DNA from: Paratinospora sagittata
Lineage: Eukaryota; Streptophyta; Magnoliopsida; Ranunculales; Menispermaceae
Length of the DNA: 64,000 nucleotides
Assembly (NCBI GenBank): GCA_035771175.1
Contig: CM069607.1
Coordinates: 3,517,501 to 3,581,500, forward strand
Reading direction: 5' to 3'
The notes under the pieces: model-generated
What the model was told of the DNA's origin: nothing
The model's input: the letters and a program-made list of their open reading frames with translations, nothing else
The model's database searches: none
Shown: positions 50,017-62,908 of the stretch, in pieces
Position numbering within the stretch: position 1 is the first letter of the stretch
Layout: every line of letters begins with the position of its first letter
Program-made: the position numbers and the translations under genes

Positions 50017-52506
50017 TGCCACGACGCCCCTTACGTAGACTGACGTCATAATCGGCACAATATATTATATACTATACATTCTTGTATACAGTGTACAATA
50101 TACTGTTAGCCTCAATGTAAATACACGAATTTCAAATTCCTTGATAGATTTCAAATCAAAATCTACATTCATTCATTTTCATACTCATTTACAGTCAGAT
50201 ATTCATCATCATAACAATATTTCATACCCCAACATGTCAACTATGATTCATATTATCACCTCACTCGTCTACTTGATAATATATATATATACATGTTAAT
50301 TATACATATCAAAAGTAGTCATATTTTAACTGTTTCCTCCATACATATATAGCAAGTAAAGTTTTAGAAGAAGGCTTATCCTTTTTTTGCTTTTGGGTTT
50401 TTACCTGAAAAATTGGAGGTAATAGAGTGAGCTACAACAAGCTCAGTGAGTAAGTTTCATTCTATAGCATTCATATGCATTTAATAAACATGTTGATAAA
50501 ATCATAATCAAATACATTTAAAGATTCAAGTGCAAAGAGACAATGCATATATGCACAAAATAGCTTGGAGCTTCCTGCAATATTTTTCAAAATAATTTCA
50601 CTTTCCCACTGAAAGTCATATTCATCTCCCACCTTCTAAGTATAGAGCGAGACTCACCCCTCGTTCGGCCCAAATAAGGGTAGCCTAACTGTTATCTCAT
50701 ACTCAATTTTATTACAATCAATTCTAAGACAGTTACTAAGCCCATGAGATACTAAAGGTACTACTCATGCGGGACTTATTCCCAAAATGACTCATTCTAA
50801 CATGTTCTTACAAGTTATACATGCTTCGTTTTCGAAATATTTTTCATGTATTCAATCAATGCAATTTTATACCATGTCATTCATACATGCTTATAATTGC
50901 AAACAGTTCATAGCTACAATGTCATACAAAATAACCAAGAAATGGAAGGATACTCACACAATGCCAACGGCTAGTGCTCACCAAATATCACTATCACTGC
51001 GTACTGTCCCCACCTATTTCAAACTTTACTGTAATTTTACCAAACAATAATAACAAATTATTTCTCATATGATTTTACTCTCAAATATGCCCACAAGTAC
51101 TGTGTCAGTATATAGTCATGAAACTTAATATTATCTGTATATAAACATCTCAATCCCACCAATATATTATTCCATTAATATATTTGTATGCCATAAAATA
51201 AGTCTCAAACCTTTTCACATATACATATATTAATATACTTCTCAACCTCATGCATATATTGCTATATATATACACATTCATATATTAATATATACTCATT
51301 CATATATTAATATATGTACACATGAGTATATTAATATAATTCTCACCTCATTAATATATACTTACATTGATTACTACTCTAACATAAGCCAATTGCCAAA
51401 TCTACTAAATTTCAGCTCACTGCTTACTTAGCACTTTCACCATTTCACTTGCATTCACCAATTTCCCAGCATCCTTTGATCACCACGATCTTCACCAACA
51501 CACCTATACAGTTTCAGGATTTCCAGCACATAAGGTTTAGTCATTGAATTGGCTGAAATTCAATATCAAATTGATCACAATACATACATTCTCAACATTC
51601 AAGTTTTTCCGGCACCATTCACCTTCCAAATTTCAATCTCTGTCATCCATAATCACAACATATTCAACATTAATTTACAGCATTTAGACACATAAAAATT
51701 ACATAATTCAGTCACTGAAATTGGGCTCTAAGACCCCTACTCAACCAGATTTGGAATACCCAAATCAGTCATGAAACTCACCATTTCATCATCAAATTAA
51801 TCATATAAGAACATCATGGATTTTCAGCCATTAAACACCAACAAAGATCAGTGAAATAAACATCAAACACTCACCAATATATCAGCAATTAATCCCCAAT
51901 AGTTTGGGCCTCAAATTCACAATTTTTCAGCTCCAAACCAACTCAATCTTCAGTCTAGAATTCCCATTTTCCAGCCTTTGATCAAGACATGGAAAACATT
52001 TGCATGATATATATGATGGGCATAAGGAAGAAAGGAACTTAATTTAATAACTTTTATATCTAGAACATGAATTCTCACCTTCAAATTTGGACCTCAAAGA
52101 TCAAGCTCCTCCTCCTCTCAACGTTTCAGCTGGAATTTCACTTGCTCATGTGAATTTCTTTCCCTCCAGCAACTTCATTTGGATGTTCTAGCAACATAGT
52201 TTACTTTTGCCAGCAAACCACTTTGATCAACACATGGCAAATTCACCTTGCCAGCCACACAATATGTGTCAAAAAATCAGTTCTAAATAGTTGTAATTGG
52301 ATGAGACAGGTGGCTTGCAAATAATCTTAACTTGTGGCTTGCAACATGCAACCACCTCAACAACTCAATTTATTTGATTTTTTTCTTTTTATTTTTATTA
52401 TGTATTATCATACATTTGACTCTTACGTACGGAATACGCGTACGTATACATGTCTATATACGTATAAGTCAATGTAGGTGTATAATTATAACTATGGGGT
52501 GTTACA
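50017..52506 (+). mobile_element. 2.49-kb solo LTR, gypsy-type
   Basis: It begins TGCCACGACGCCCC and ends GGGGTGTTACA, close to the TGTCACGACGCC...GGGTGTTACA form of plant chromovirus-type LTRs. CATGC lies directly on both sides (50012-50016 and 52507-52511). Internally it has TACCTGAAAAATTGGAGG and GAGTGAGCTACAACAAGCTC (50400-50450), which I associate with Tekay-like LTRs. No gag-pol frames are present, so a single LTR is the simplest reading. The 8 bases before the left CATGC (GTGTTACA) equal the LTR end, which leaves an alternative origin open. Confidence 0.75.
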
Positions 52507-52599
52507 CATGCTTTGGTTTCATCTTGCTCAACCTTTACTCTGTTGAATTTTGTTTATTTATAAACTTATTCTATTATTGGTTATAAGCATATTGTTGTT

Positions 52600-53672
52600 T
52601 GAGTTTTATTGTTTATGTTAATATTATTTTAGTTATTTATTTATTTGTCATGTTTAAATGTAAGCATGCTATGTATATAAATGCATTATATTTTATTGAT
52701 CATGCACAAATGATTTTGGCATTGGAGTATGCGAGACGTGCAAAGGCAGATAACATGTAATATCATTTCGCTAGGAATTAGTCTCAGATGAGTGTTATGC
52801 GTAACCTCATTGTCAGTAGGACTGTCCTAACAAGGATTTTAGAATCCTTGAAATAATTGTAAATTGGGTAATGAGAGGTCCAAACGTAGGCTTCTTATAG
52901 ATGCATAATAAGAAGTTCATACCCGCTCTATTACTAGAAGGAGGGAGATGGCGAATTTCGTTGAAAAAGATGCATTGTTTTATTGAACAAACATAAAATT
53001 TATATTGCTGGCATGTATGATATATTTGTTGAATGATGCATGCGTGTTTAATAAATGTTTTGAATGATTTTAAATGTCATATTTTCCTAAATGCATATGA
53101 TTGTCATGTCAAGATATATTCACTAAGCTTGTTGATTGCTCACTCTATTTCTTCAAATATTTCAGGTATAGAATCAAAGGGAAAAGGAAAGACTAGAGAG
53201 TGACTGACACGTGATCCACATTCGCCTTTATTTATGAATGTATGCGTGGAAGAAATGAGTTATATTTTATTTTATTTTATTTTGATATGTTTAAATATCA
53301 CATTACTATGTATATAATATCATCTAGGTGAGTTGTGTGAGAATATGGATTATAATGAAATATTTTGATTATATAATGCTTGTGATGATAGAATGGGGCG
53401 ATCATATATATCTATCACGTGAGAATTTGATTTATGGAACGAATGAATGAAATGAATGAGATGATTATCTATATATATATATATTGGATTTGATTTGTGG
53501 TATATCAGGTTGTGAGAAGTTTTATTTTATGAAAAAATACTATCAATTTTTTTTAGAGATTTGTGTAATTCTGTTGAGACTGACATTATATTATATACTA
53601 TATATATAATATGTATAATATGTAATATATTATATTAGTCATGATGTCAGTCTACGCTAGAGGCGTCGTGAC
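52600..53672 (-). mobile_element. Diverged LTR of the same family, opposite orientation
   Basis: On the minus strand it starts TGTCACGACGCCTCTAGCG (53654-53672), matching the start of the 50017 LTR. Further in, TACCTGAAATATTTGAAG and ATAGAGTGAGC...AACAAGCTTAG (about 53110-53170) match the 50400-50450 section. The distal end is not defined, so it is probably truncated. Confidence 0.55.
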
Positions 53673-53679
53673 AAAACTG

Positions 53680-54680
53680 AAAGACTTTCCATCGAGCAAA
53701 ACTATTTTGTTGATTAAAAAATAAATAAATAAATTCACTGACCTACAATAGGAGGTCCTTCCACCAACACATTTCAATGCATTTAGAAGTAAGTTGGGAG
53801 AAAGGTACATTGGAAAAATCTGACGGGTCGAAATCATGACTTCGAATCTCGAATTAGTAGCCGAATCATGCTCTCCTCTTGTCCTCTACCAACCAGGCCG
53901 CCACTTCAACCCATTAAAGAAACACTTTGCTACGATAAACACGTGTTACCCCGTCACGTCCGTCCATTCTCACATTGCTTCAACATGGTTTAAGTTAAAT
54001 CTACTTTTTAAGTCGGCAAATCGTATGCATCTAGTCAATATATGTTTTTGATTGCTTCTGTTTTCATTTTAGACCAGCAATGGACTGGGAAGGTCAGAGT
54101 TTTTTGATTCGATAATATAGAAGCTGTGTGTCATTTCAAACTGAAAGAAAATAACTAAAAAAATAATTCAAACATAGGTTCTCTCATGTCCATTTGATTT
54201 GTGTACATCTAAATACGTGATATGTTATAAGTATATATTAATTATAACAGAAAACAGTAATGCAAACTACATCACTCAAATACCTTTTAATTTCATCAAA
54301 TCGCGGGTCAACATATGATTTAATAACAATCTAAAGGTGATTAAATGTTATAGTTTATACTTCAGTACACTACCATATAGGGTCGGTCTTGATTATTTGA
54401 GAGCCCAACGTGAGGTACAAAAATAAGATATTTTTATATATTAATAAATAAATATTTTTTATAAATATTGTGAATACATTAAAGTTCAAAAAATAAATAT
54501 AATAAAATCACTAAATAAATATAATAAAACAATAAAATCAACACAAATAAATAAATATTTCAAATTTTACACAAATATCCGATAGTAACACATTTAAGAA
54601 AATATCAATTTACTATTATAACAAATTCAACATTGTACTTATTGATAAAATTATTGTTTCTGATCAAAATGAAAAATTAA
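53680..54680. other. Intergenic stretch
   Basis: No gene recognised. The 71-codon frame at 53836-54051 has no family resemblance. The GGGTCGGTCTTGA block near 54380 resembles ends of some plant transposons, but no partner end could be paired. Confidence 0.4.
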
Positions 54681-54689
54681 AGTTAACAA

Positions 54690-55335
54690 AAAATAAAAAG
54701 GGGCTGAAAATGGCAATTGCTCGTGAATAAATATATGAAAGTTATAAAAAAGAAACAATAATAAAAAGAGAAGTTAAAATTATCAAAAAATAATAAAAAG
54801 GGGCCAAAAATTTTTATTACCAAATTATCCATATATATATATATATGTGTGTATTAATTTATATATTAGTTTTAGAACAAAATTAAACCCTAAATCCTAA
54901 ATGTTGAGGCCCCAGTAATTTAATTAAATAAAGTTTATAAATGAATTTATATATATGTATGTGAGTGTGTTTGTATGTATGTATATATATATTGGTCCTC
55001 GGGTATGTGCGTTGCATGTAAATAAAATAAGGGTTGAAAATTACCAAAAAAAGAAATAATGATAAAAAGAAAAATTATAATTAGCAAAAAATAATAAAAG
55101 GGGATTAAAAGCTAATAAAAAATAAAATAGGGTGAAAATGACTGTTGCACTTGAATAAAATGAGTCTCAAAACTACAAAAAAAAGAAATAATAATAATAA
55201 AAAAAGTTAAAGTTATCAAAAACCCAAATCATCCATATATATATATATATATATATGTGTATTAATTTATATATTAACTTTAGAGCAAAATTTGAGGCCA
55301 ATAATTTAATTAAATAAAGTTTATATATATATAAA
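54690..55335. repeat. Diverged direct duplication of about 260 bp
   Basis: The segment from about 54690 to 54950 (GGGGCTGAAAATGGCAATTG ... AATTTAATTAAATAAAGTTT) is echoed at about 55125-55325, each with an ATATAT run followed by GTGTATTAATTTATATATTA and then GAGGCC. It is tandem or duplicated intergenic repeat DNA with no ORF. Confidence 0.6.
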
Positions 55336-55339
55336 CCGT

Positions 55340-56050
55340 AGCCCTGCCCCGTGCCGACCCTGCCATCACAATTAATTTAATATTATTTTGTTATGTTATA
55401 ATGCAATATCTTTTTGTTTTGTTTTGTTTTTGTTTTTTTAACAACATAACGCAATATCATTAACCAGATTGATAGTAAAACTATCATATACATATATCAG
55501 CAAGATCGTAGTATTCTTGTAATGATTTTGCCCATAAAATCAGTTTAATAAAAAAAAAGTCCTCTCAGTTGAGTCAACACCAACAAACTGACAATGCCAC
55601 GTTTGACAAAATAAGGTGGGGGGAGTCAGGATAATACTCAACGCATGAGAGTACAGTGGAGGGACTCAGCTTTACCTTTTATTGTATATTTTATATTTTT
55701 TCGCTTAAGTAGCAATAGCATTAGAGGAAGAAGCTGCCCGGGAATCTAGGTCACATCCGAGCGTAGAGCTACAAGGCTCGTGAGACAGAGGGACCCGCAT
55801 CATGGGGAGGTTAGGTATGACACAGCCGACCGCACGAACCTTTAAATGACGGTCCCACCTTCAGATTTTCACCACCTGCCCGCTGCCCGCTGCCCGCTTC
55901 TCAAAACCCCCCCTTTATTTTATTTTATTTATTTATTCTTTTATTTTTTTCATGATTTCGTGTTTTTATTTTTTATTTTATATATTTTTAATTTTCGAGT
56001 GCTTGATTTTCACTGAAATATTTTCATCTTGTTCTCTTCAGTTTCATTTC
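55340..56050. other. Upstream region of the SNF4-like gene
   Basis: Mixed sequence with GC-richer patches (55730-55900, including three CTGCCCG units near 55880) that may include the promoter. No gene. Confidence 0.4.
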
Positions 56051-56054
56051 TTCA

Positions 56055-56083
56055 CTTCTTCTTCTTCTTCTTCTTCTTCTTCG
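56055..56083 (+). repeat. CTT microsatellite in the 5' leader
   Basis: About nine CTT units, a common feature of plant 5' leaders, just upstream of a short uORF and a splice donor. Confidence 0.9.
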
Positions 56084-56107
56084 TCTGATATTGTTTTTTA
56101 CTGAGCT

Positions 56108-56131
56108 ATGAGCTTCTGCGAGATCCGATAA
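56108..56131 (+). promoter_or_regulatory. Short uORF in the SNF4-like leader
   Basis: ATG to TAA encoding MSFCEIR. A likely leader splice donor (CCG|GTGAGT) lies at 56144/56145, with a possible acceptor at 56353 (TTGCAG). Whether it is translated is unknown. Confidence 0.45.
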
Positions 56132-56715
56132 TGTTCCATATCCGGTGAGTTTTTTGAACTACTTGGATTGTTAATCTTAGGTTTTTTTTTTTATTGTTAG
56201 ACAAAATCTTTCTTTTGATTTTCTGAGGTGAGGAGTTAAGAGGACAGATTTGGTTGTATTAATATGTTTTAGATCAGAGTCACTTTTTTTTAGGTTTTAT
56301 CTGCGGCGAGATTTTTAACAACTTTTGTTCATACGTTGAATGAATTCTTGCAGATATTTTGGGCTTGAAATGGTTCAGATTAGTGCTCGATTTTGCATGG
56401 TTTTGATTCGATAGTAGGGAAGTATTGCCGATTAGGTATTGGATTTATCTTTGTTTTTGAAAAGTTCGGATTTTGAGTTCTTGAGAATTTGGTGCGCAGC
56501 TATTGTTTAGTGTTGTAAATTCCTGCTTTTGAGTATTGGTTGGGGCGGTTTTGGTTACAAAGAGAGTTTGTTGAGTGTGGATTGGATCTTATGGCTTGGA
56601 ATGTGTGAGAACTGAGGGGGTCCTCTGCGGTGATGTAGAGGATCCCTGTTGCAGGAATCTTAAAAAACAATTGCTGTTTTTTAGTGGTTTGGTGGATTGG
56701 ACGATTTGGGTGGAA

Positions 56716-59700
56716 ATGTTTTCATCAGTTGGTGGTGATAGTGTGCCGGAAACCAGTGGAGTTACTGGGCGTGTTCTAGTTCCTACCCGGTTTGTTTGGC
56801 CTTATGGTGGAAGAAGGGTGTTTCTCACTGGCTCTTTCACAAGGTAATATGCTTGAATTATTGAAATGTTTTGTGTTGAAACCACATAGATTGGGTAATT
56901 GAATGGTTTATTACATGGCCATATTTTTATTTTATTGAATCTTATTGTTTTTGTTTCATTTTCCATTGTTAATTATTGTTTTTACCTCTTTGGTTTGTTG
57001 GTGGCACCATTTTATATTCAAGGAATGAGTGTGTTTTAGAGACATTAACAGTTAATATCTCTTGCTTAGGTGGTCGGAGCATTTGCCTATGTCTCCAGTG
57101 GAGGGCTGCCCTACTGTGTTTCAGGCTATTTGCAGTTTAACGCCAGGGTATCATCAGGTTAATACCTGGAACTTTGTGATTAGTTTCCAGTTATTCCATT
57201 TTATAATTTGTGACTGCTTTTTTTTGACTTCATTATGTGATAGATTAGTAATTTAAGGAGCTTTTGTAGTCCTCGATGAGAAATTTTGTTGTTCCTTTGG
57301 TTGGATAAGTCTGTTGATTTTTTACCTTGAGACAAATTTAAAATGTTTTTGGGAGTTGAAAATTTGCATGTGTATTAATTAATTTTGATAAGCTACATAT
57401 TTTGTGCATTTTTACCACACCGATTAAAATAATATTTAGAATCTAAATTTAATTGTGTATGGAGGGAAATAAGTAATATATTCCATGGTACCGATAGAGG
57501 AAGCCCTAAAATAACATGTATAGAGATAATTAAAAAATATTTAAGGGCGCGATTTTTATGCAGTAACTCAGTATGCGATAATTTTGCGATAGCATACATG
57601 GGTTCTCCACGTGTGCCATTTGTCCACAATTAACTTTTCTCTTTCGCAGAGCTTTAAATGCTCTTAACCTATCATTTCATTTCCCCTTTTCCCCTTTTCT
57701 CCCTTTTTCTTCATTTTTTTTTTCTCTCCTTGCTTTTTCCCAACATTTCTCTTTTACCTCAGATACAAATAGTATTTATGCCAAATTTTTTTATTTATTT
57801 TAATTTATCATATTCACATTAATATTTTATATTTCTTAATGTTGTACTTTTTTATGATAATAATATTTTATATTTAATTTAAATATCGATTTAGCCCTTG
57901 ATAGAGCAAAGTGGAGGAGCGAATTCCTATAGGTTTCACCATGTAGTTGGGAAAAGATTTTGTTGAGTTAGGTTGAGGGGAAAAAGTAATAAATTGGGCT
58001 AAAGTTTTTCTTCCCTGTTCATGAAGATGTCTGAGTTGAAGTGGCGGAGGACAACTTCGAAGTATCAACATCAATATTTAGGAAAACTTCCACTTCCATG
58101 GCATTGAAAAGTTAAGTTCCATCAATAGTACCCATCTCTATTTAACTCAACTTAATTGAATCTTTTCCCAACTACAAGGGGTCGTCTATATGAATTCACT
58201 TTGCTCTATTAAGGGCCAAATCTCTTTAAATACTGGTAATGATGCTTAACTAACACTAATGATAGTGATAAATTGCTTTATTGATTCGATTTGTGAAAAG
58301 AATTAAATTTCCTTTGATGATAATAATCAAGATTCAAGACTAGATATGGTAAGGTCTGAAAGGAACATAATCAGATTTTCCTATTATAACCACACTGATG
58401 TGAATGGACAATCCTTTTTAATTTTTCTTAACGACAAAGAGACCCTTACAAAGAGAAGATAGCTAATACCTTATTGAATTTATTACTAATACTCTACTTC
58501 TAAGCAAGGGCAAAATCTTATTTTGCAATACTGTTGCTGTATGTTTTTATTTTCCAAATAAATCTAGGATAACATTTAATTAAGCTGTATTTATTGGAGC
58601 TTAAAATTATGAGCTAAATTTTTTCATGAGGAGAATTTCCAAGTAAGTGGTTTTTTTGTAATATAAATGTTGACTTGGCCCTTGATAGAGCACAGTGAAA
58701 GAAACAAATTCATGTAGCCAACTCTTTGTAGTTGAAAAAAGGCTTTGTAGAGTTGAGCCGGTCATGAAGTCACTGGTCGTGGGTCGTGACAATACAAATA
58801 TTATTAACATATCCAAAAATCTTGTACTGCACTCCCGAACTGAACATATTCAAATAAGACATCGCTTTTTACAGGAACAACTGACTGATATATTCACTAA
58901 AGACCAGTTTGTTCACATTCGGAGAGAGCTTGGCATGTTCTCTGAGACTGGTCTATGATATTTTGATGCTTACCTCTATTAAGGAGGAAAAGTAATTCAT
59001 AATATTTTACTTTTTTTTATGTTTTCAATAGGGGGAGAAGGTTAATGTTTGAAGCATCATAACTACTCATAAACTAAGGGGGAGAATAACCGTCTCAGTA
59101 TACTATATTCCTTGGTGCTAAACTCACATCATATGAAACAAGAAGCATTATCACTGCATTGCATGCATTATCTTAGCTTATTTCAAAGCCTATAGTAATG
59201 TGTTCAAAATTATGAAAAAGGGAGAAATTGTTGAACCAATTATTTTTATGTCCCTTACAAGAGTATGTCTTTTATATGAATAATATTTTGATGATTACAA
59301 ACCACATTCTGTTTATAATAATATTGTATGCATAGCATATCTAATTCTACATGAAGGTTTCGAAGAATCAATGACGCATGGTGAAATTATCAAATAAGTG
59401 CTAATGTCTATAATGTGTTGAGGAAATTTAAGGAAGCATTAATTTGGTCAGCTGGACTTGAGGATGGCAACCAAGATCTTTTCATATATCCTTTGGAAGA
59501 TCGTGGAGTGAAAATTTTGGATTTGGTTTGTATTGACAAAGACTATTATTGGTTGCTATTTTCCTACTTTTTAGATTTTTCTAAAATGTTGAAGTCACTG
59601 GAAGTTTTAAAATTTGGCAATTATCTTTTTGTTTCTAACTTGGTTAAAACATGGAATAAATTCTTTCTATCTCCTTGATCATGCCAAAGAACTTCTGGTC

Positions 59701-60423
59701 TAACCTTGCATTTTCCCTAGTCAGGAGAGGTAAATGATCAGTTACACCATCTTCTACTGGGATTTTGCCAGTGCATGTTTATTCTATTAAATGTGTATAA
59801 GTGGTAGCCTATTGTTAGTGAAACCTTTTTATTTTCCTGAAAGTTAGGCCTTGAAAGAAACTTTTTATTTTTTTCTTTTTTTTCAAGTTTTCTCATTGAT
59901 GTTGCAATATTTCATTTCTGTTTTTTGAAATTTTAACGATAACTATTTAACTTCTGCTGAACTTTTCATGGATATTACATGAAATAAATATTTTATATAT
60001 TATAAATATTCAATCTGTTATATACTATTTTAATTCTATTATGATTACTAATTGCCCTTGGGGCTGACAAGAGTTTTCTTTGTTAAAGTGCCAATAGATT
60101 AAGATGCTGAGTTATGGCCATGGGTGATAACTACTACCATGTCTTTTGTGAAAAAAGTTATACTTACATCAACTTTTATGATACTTTAAATATATGGCAG
60201 ACTCATTTGTGTAAGTTCTCTTTTGTTTTACTTGCAGTATAAGTTTTTTGTTGATGGAGAATGGCGACATGATGAATGCCAACCTTTTGTTACTGGGAAC
60301 TATGGGATTGTAAACACTGCCCTGCTAGCAAGGGAACCTGATCCAATTCCCTCAATCTTGAATCCAGAGATGCGTGGTTCCAGATCCAACATGGACGTAG
60401 ACAATGATTCCTTTGTATATGTT
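56716..60423 (+). CDS. SNF4-like: SnRK1 beta-gamma subunit (SNF4-like), 5' part only
   Basis: Three coding exons: 56716-56843, 57070-57157, 60238-60423 (GT-AG, phases agree), 134 aa so far. The rest, expected to be four CBS repeats (full family length about 480-490 aa), lies outside the window. KIN beta-gamma proteins fuse an N-terminal AMPK-type carbohydrate-binding module (CBM48) to a gamma-type CBS region and are the plant SnRK1 energy-sensor gamma subunit. Visible module: [20 protein letters not shown], then [39 protein letters not shown] and [10 protein letters not shown], all close to Arabidopsis SNF4. ATG 56716 is the first in-frame ATG and aligns with that start (MF). The intron between coding exons 2 and 3 is 3.1 kb, and the next intron runs past the window end. 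Confidence 0.9.
57885..58235. repeat. Inverted repeat with arms of about 95 bp in an SNF4-like intron
   Basis: TTAGCCCTTGATAGAGCAAA (left arm, about 57892) is matched inverted by TTTGCTCTATTAAGGGCCAA (58200-58219). TAGTTGGGAAAAGATTTTG (left) matches inverted TCTTTTCCCAACTACAA (58161-58177). Arms share most positions and the spacer is about 155 bp. The arm resembles the 3' tails of plant LINE-like repeats (CATGTAGTTGGGA...AAGGC). Confidence 0.7.
58676..59240 (+). mobile_element. Ty1/copia 3' relic with repeat fragment
   Basis: 58676-58750 is a third copy of the CCCTTGATAGAGCA...GGCTTTGTAGAGTT repeat. It is followed by a decayed copia RNase H/integrase-distal end: [20 protein letters not shown] and [17 protein letters not shown] (frame 58695-58958), with the middle deleted. 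Purine tracts follow (GGGGGAGAAG near 59031; AGGGAGAAAT at 59219-59228), then TGTTGAACC at 59229, consistent with a 3' LTR start. Not a functional element. Confidence 0.65.
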
Positions 60424-61685
60424 GTAAGTCTGTCATTTTCAATTCTATGCTTACTGGTAGATAGAGATTCAATTCCTCCATCACTTATTTTATTTCTATT
60501 CTTTAGATTGCATTCTAGGTTGATTTGGTGTTTTACTTTTCTTGGGGATTGTTTACTTTATAATTATACCTGAATATTCCTGTTAGGGACTTAGTTGAGC
60601 ATGGTATACTCCTTGATGCCTGTGGGAGCTGTGGCCATTTCTTCATCATGTAAAATCAGATAAATTTTGTGAATCAAATACATCTATACAAAATTACAAA
60701 TAGCTCAACTTGTTTTTTTAAATTTTGTTTAGATGCATCTGTATTAGAGTTCAATCCTATCTTAGGGCTAGAACTTACATTTGAGTTCATGCGGCCCATG
60801 CCTAAGCAGCCTAACTTGAGGGGTTTAGATTAGCTGAAGTAGAAGGATAAGTATGATGGATACTTGGATATCAATATTAGGGAAAAATAGAAGCCTTAGT
60901 TTTTCAGTGTGAGAATGCATGGATAGTAGATGTCTTTGTTGATGCCGTCTATTGTACAGCTCATTCTACAAAGTGGTTTAAAATGAATTTGTTTGGAAGG
61001 GGAGCAAAAATTACAAAGGAAAAGGTGGATATGACCTTCCTATGTTTATTAGGTGTTTTGATGTCAATCCTACTAGGTTTAATGAGACTTGATTTCAAGA
61101 AAAAAAGGAGGAAAAAGTTCATTCTGTTCTAAAACCGATGAAGAGGCTGGAGTGGAGAGATGCCTTACCATTCGATGGTGTAGGCAAATGAATTAATAGT
61201 GGTTTTTGGTGGGGAGTCAGATTATGCTTGATTTCAATGACCCATGGTCATGTGTGATTAACTCACTTGCATAAGAATATTTAATATGCATAATAGGGGT
61301 ATCCAAATGTTGATTTCTTTTTATTTATTCACATCCGTACAAGTATACTAAATTATCAATTTGAATAATGCAGTTATTTTTGAACTCTAAAGAAAAGGGC
61401 ATACCTAGTGCCACAATGCACGAGGCTCTTGCCATCGCAGGGTCTGGTGAAGGAACAATGTAAATAGCCTCCATATTGGAGATGCTATTTCTGGAGTCGA
61501 ACTCATGAGCTCTAAGTCACAATGGAGCAATCTCAACTATTGCGCCAAGGCTCGTCCTTCCCATGTAATTTAATTTTAACCTCCTTAGATTTTAAAACTT
61601 AATGTGGGGTCCACTTGTTCCAATCCATTTGTAGATGTTCCACATATTTATTGTTCATTGACTGATTGGGAGGTTTAGCAAATCC
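60424..61685. other. SNF4-like intron, first part
   Basis: Intronic; no exon with CBS-type sequence seen. Low-complexity AT-rich DNA. Confidence 0.5.
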
Positions 61686-62908
61686 CAGTGTTGTCAAGGC
61701 GGCAAGGCGATGGTACATTTTATTTAAAATTGTATAACAAAAAAACTTTTTTTCTGACTTCGCCAATGAAAATTAAGTAATTGAAATTACTTACAAAGAG
61801 GGAAAAAATAAAATATACCTCAATTGCACACAACCCCTTATAGCCAACACCAAATAAACAAAGAGGCTCCAATTCGAATGCTCAAGAATTGATATACAAG
61901 AAATTATTTAACTCAACTAAAAGTAAAAACAAGCAATGCAAATAAAAAGACAAAAAGAAGATTAAAAAAAAGAACACTGTGCCACTGTCAAACGACAATG
62001 TTAGAGTGTTCAAAACTCAAAATTTTGGTTCGATTATTTGATGGACCACAAAAAAAAAGAAACCAAGTAATCAAAATTAAAATGAAGAGAAATCAAAATT
62101 GGAAGGTAAAAAACCAAAAATTTAAAGCGATAGTAGAGAAAAAACGAACAAAAAACCCTTATCGACAAAAATCCAAATCACCACGGGGCAATGGAAGCTT
62201 CGCGCTAGAGTTGTTATTAGCTTTGGAAAAGTTCTTCAGCTTTGTCGGAGTCTTTAAATAGTGATGACAAGTATTCAAAGCTTTGTCAGAACTTCAAATG
62301 CGATTGGAAGAATGATAAAGAAAAAAAAAAAGGGATACATTATTTTCCAGTGTTGGGAGATCTCCAAAAGCTAGAGACGTTGTCATCGATGTCGCCGGAG
62401 ATAGTTGGAGTAGACAACGTTGTCGAAAAATCACCAGAGAACTGTTGGTCAATACAACGATGGGTTAGGGCTCGAGGGTTTCCATTTAAATCCTTTTATA
62501 TTATATAAAAAACATATTCATAGTTACGCCCTTATAGTTTTCTGTCTTCATCCATTGACACCTTCAACTCCTCGAAAATTTCTTAGACCCCCCTAGCTGC
62601 CTGGACAGTTCTCCTCCAAAATGGCCTAGGCGACACCTTCACAACACTGGCAAATCCCATGTAGTTGGAAAAATGCCTTGACAACACTGTTGGACAATAC
62701 AACGATGGGTTCGGGCTCGAGGGTTTCCATTCAAATCCTTTTATATTATATAAAAAACATATTCACAGTTACGCCCTTATAGTTTTCTGTCTTCATCCAT
62801 TGACACCTTCAACTCTTTGAAAATTTCTTAGACCCCCCTCTGACTGCCTAGCAAATTGCCTAGGCGGTTCTTCCCCAAAATGGCCTAGGCGACGCCTTGA
62901 CAACACTG
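61686..62908. mobile_element. hAT-type non-autonomous element with 8-bp target duplication
   Basis: Terminal inverted repeats CAGTGTTGTCAAGGCGG (left) and CGCCTTGACAACACTG (right). GCAAATCC flanks both sides exactly (61678-61685 and 62909-62916). CAGTG-like TIRs with 8-bp duplications are diagnostic of the hAT superfamily. No transposase frame is present. The right third is duplicated (62441-62685 and 62686-62940) and the first unit carries its own right end plus GCAAATCC at 62650-62657. The element sits inside a fourth copy of the CATGTAGTTGG repeat, in an intron of the SNF4-like gene. Confidence 0.85.

Noticed and set aside
61998..62508. Two 87-88 codon frames
   Set aside because: They are inside the hAT element, mostly lysine/asparagine from A-rich DNA, with no transposase motif.
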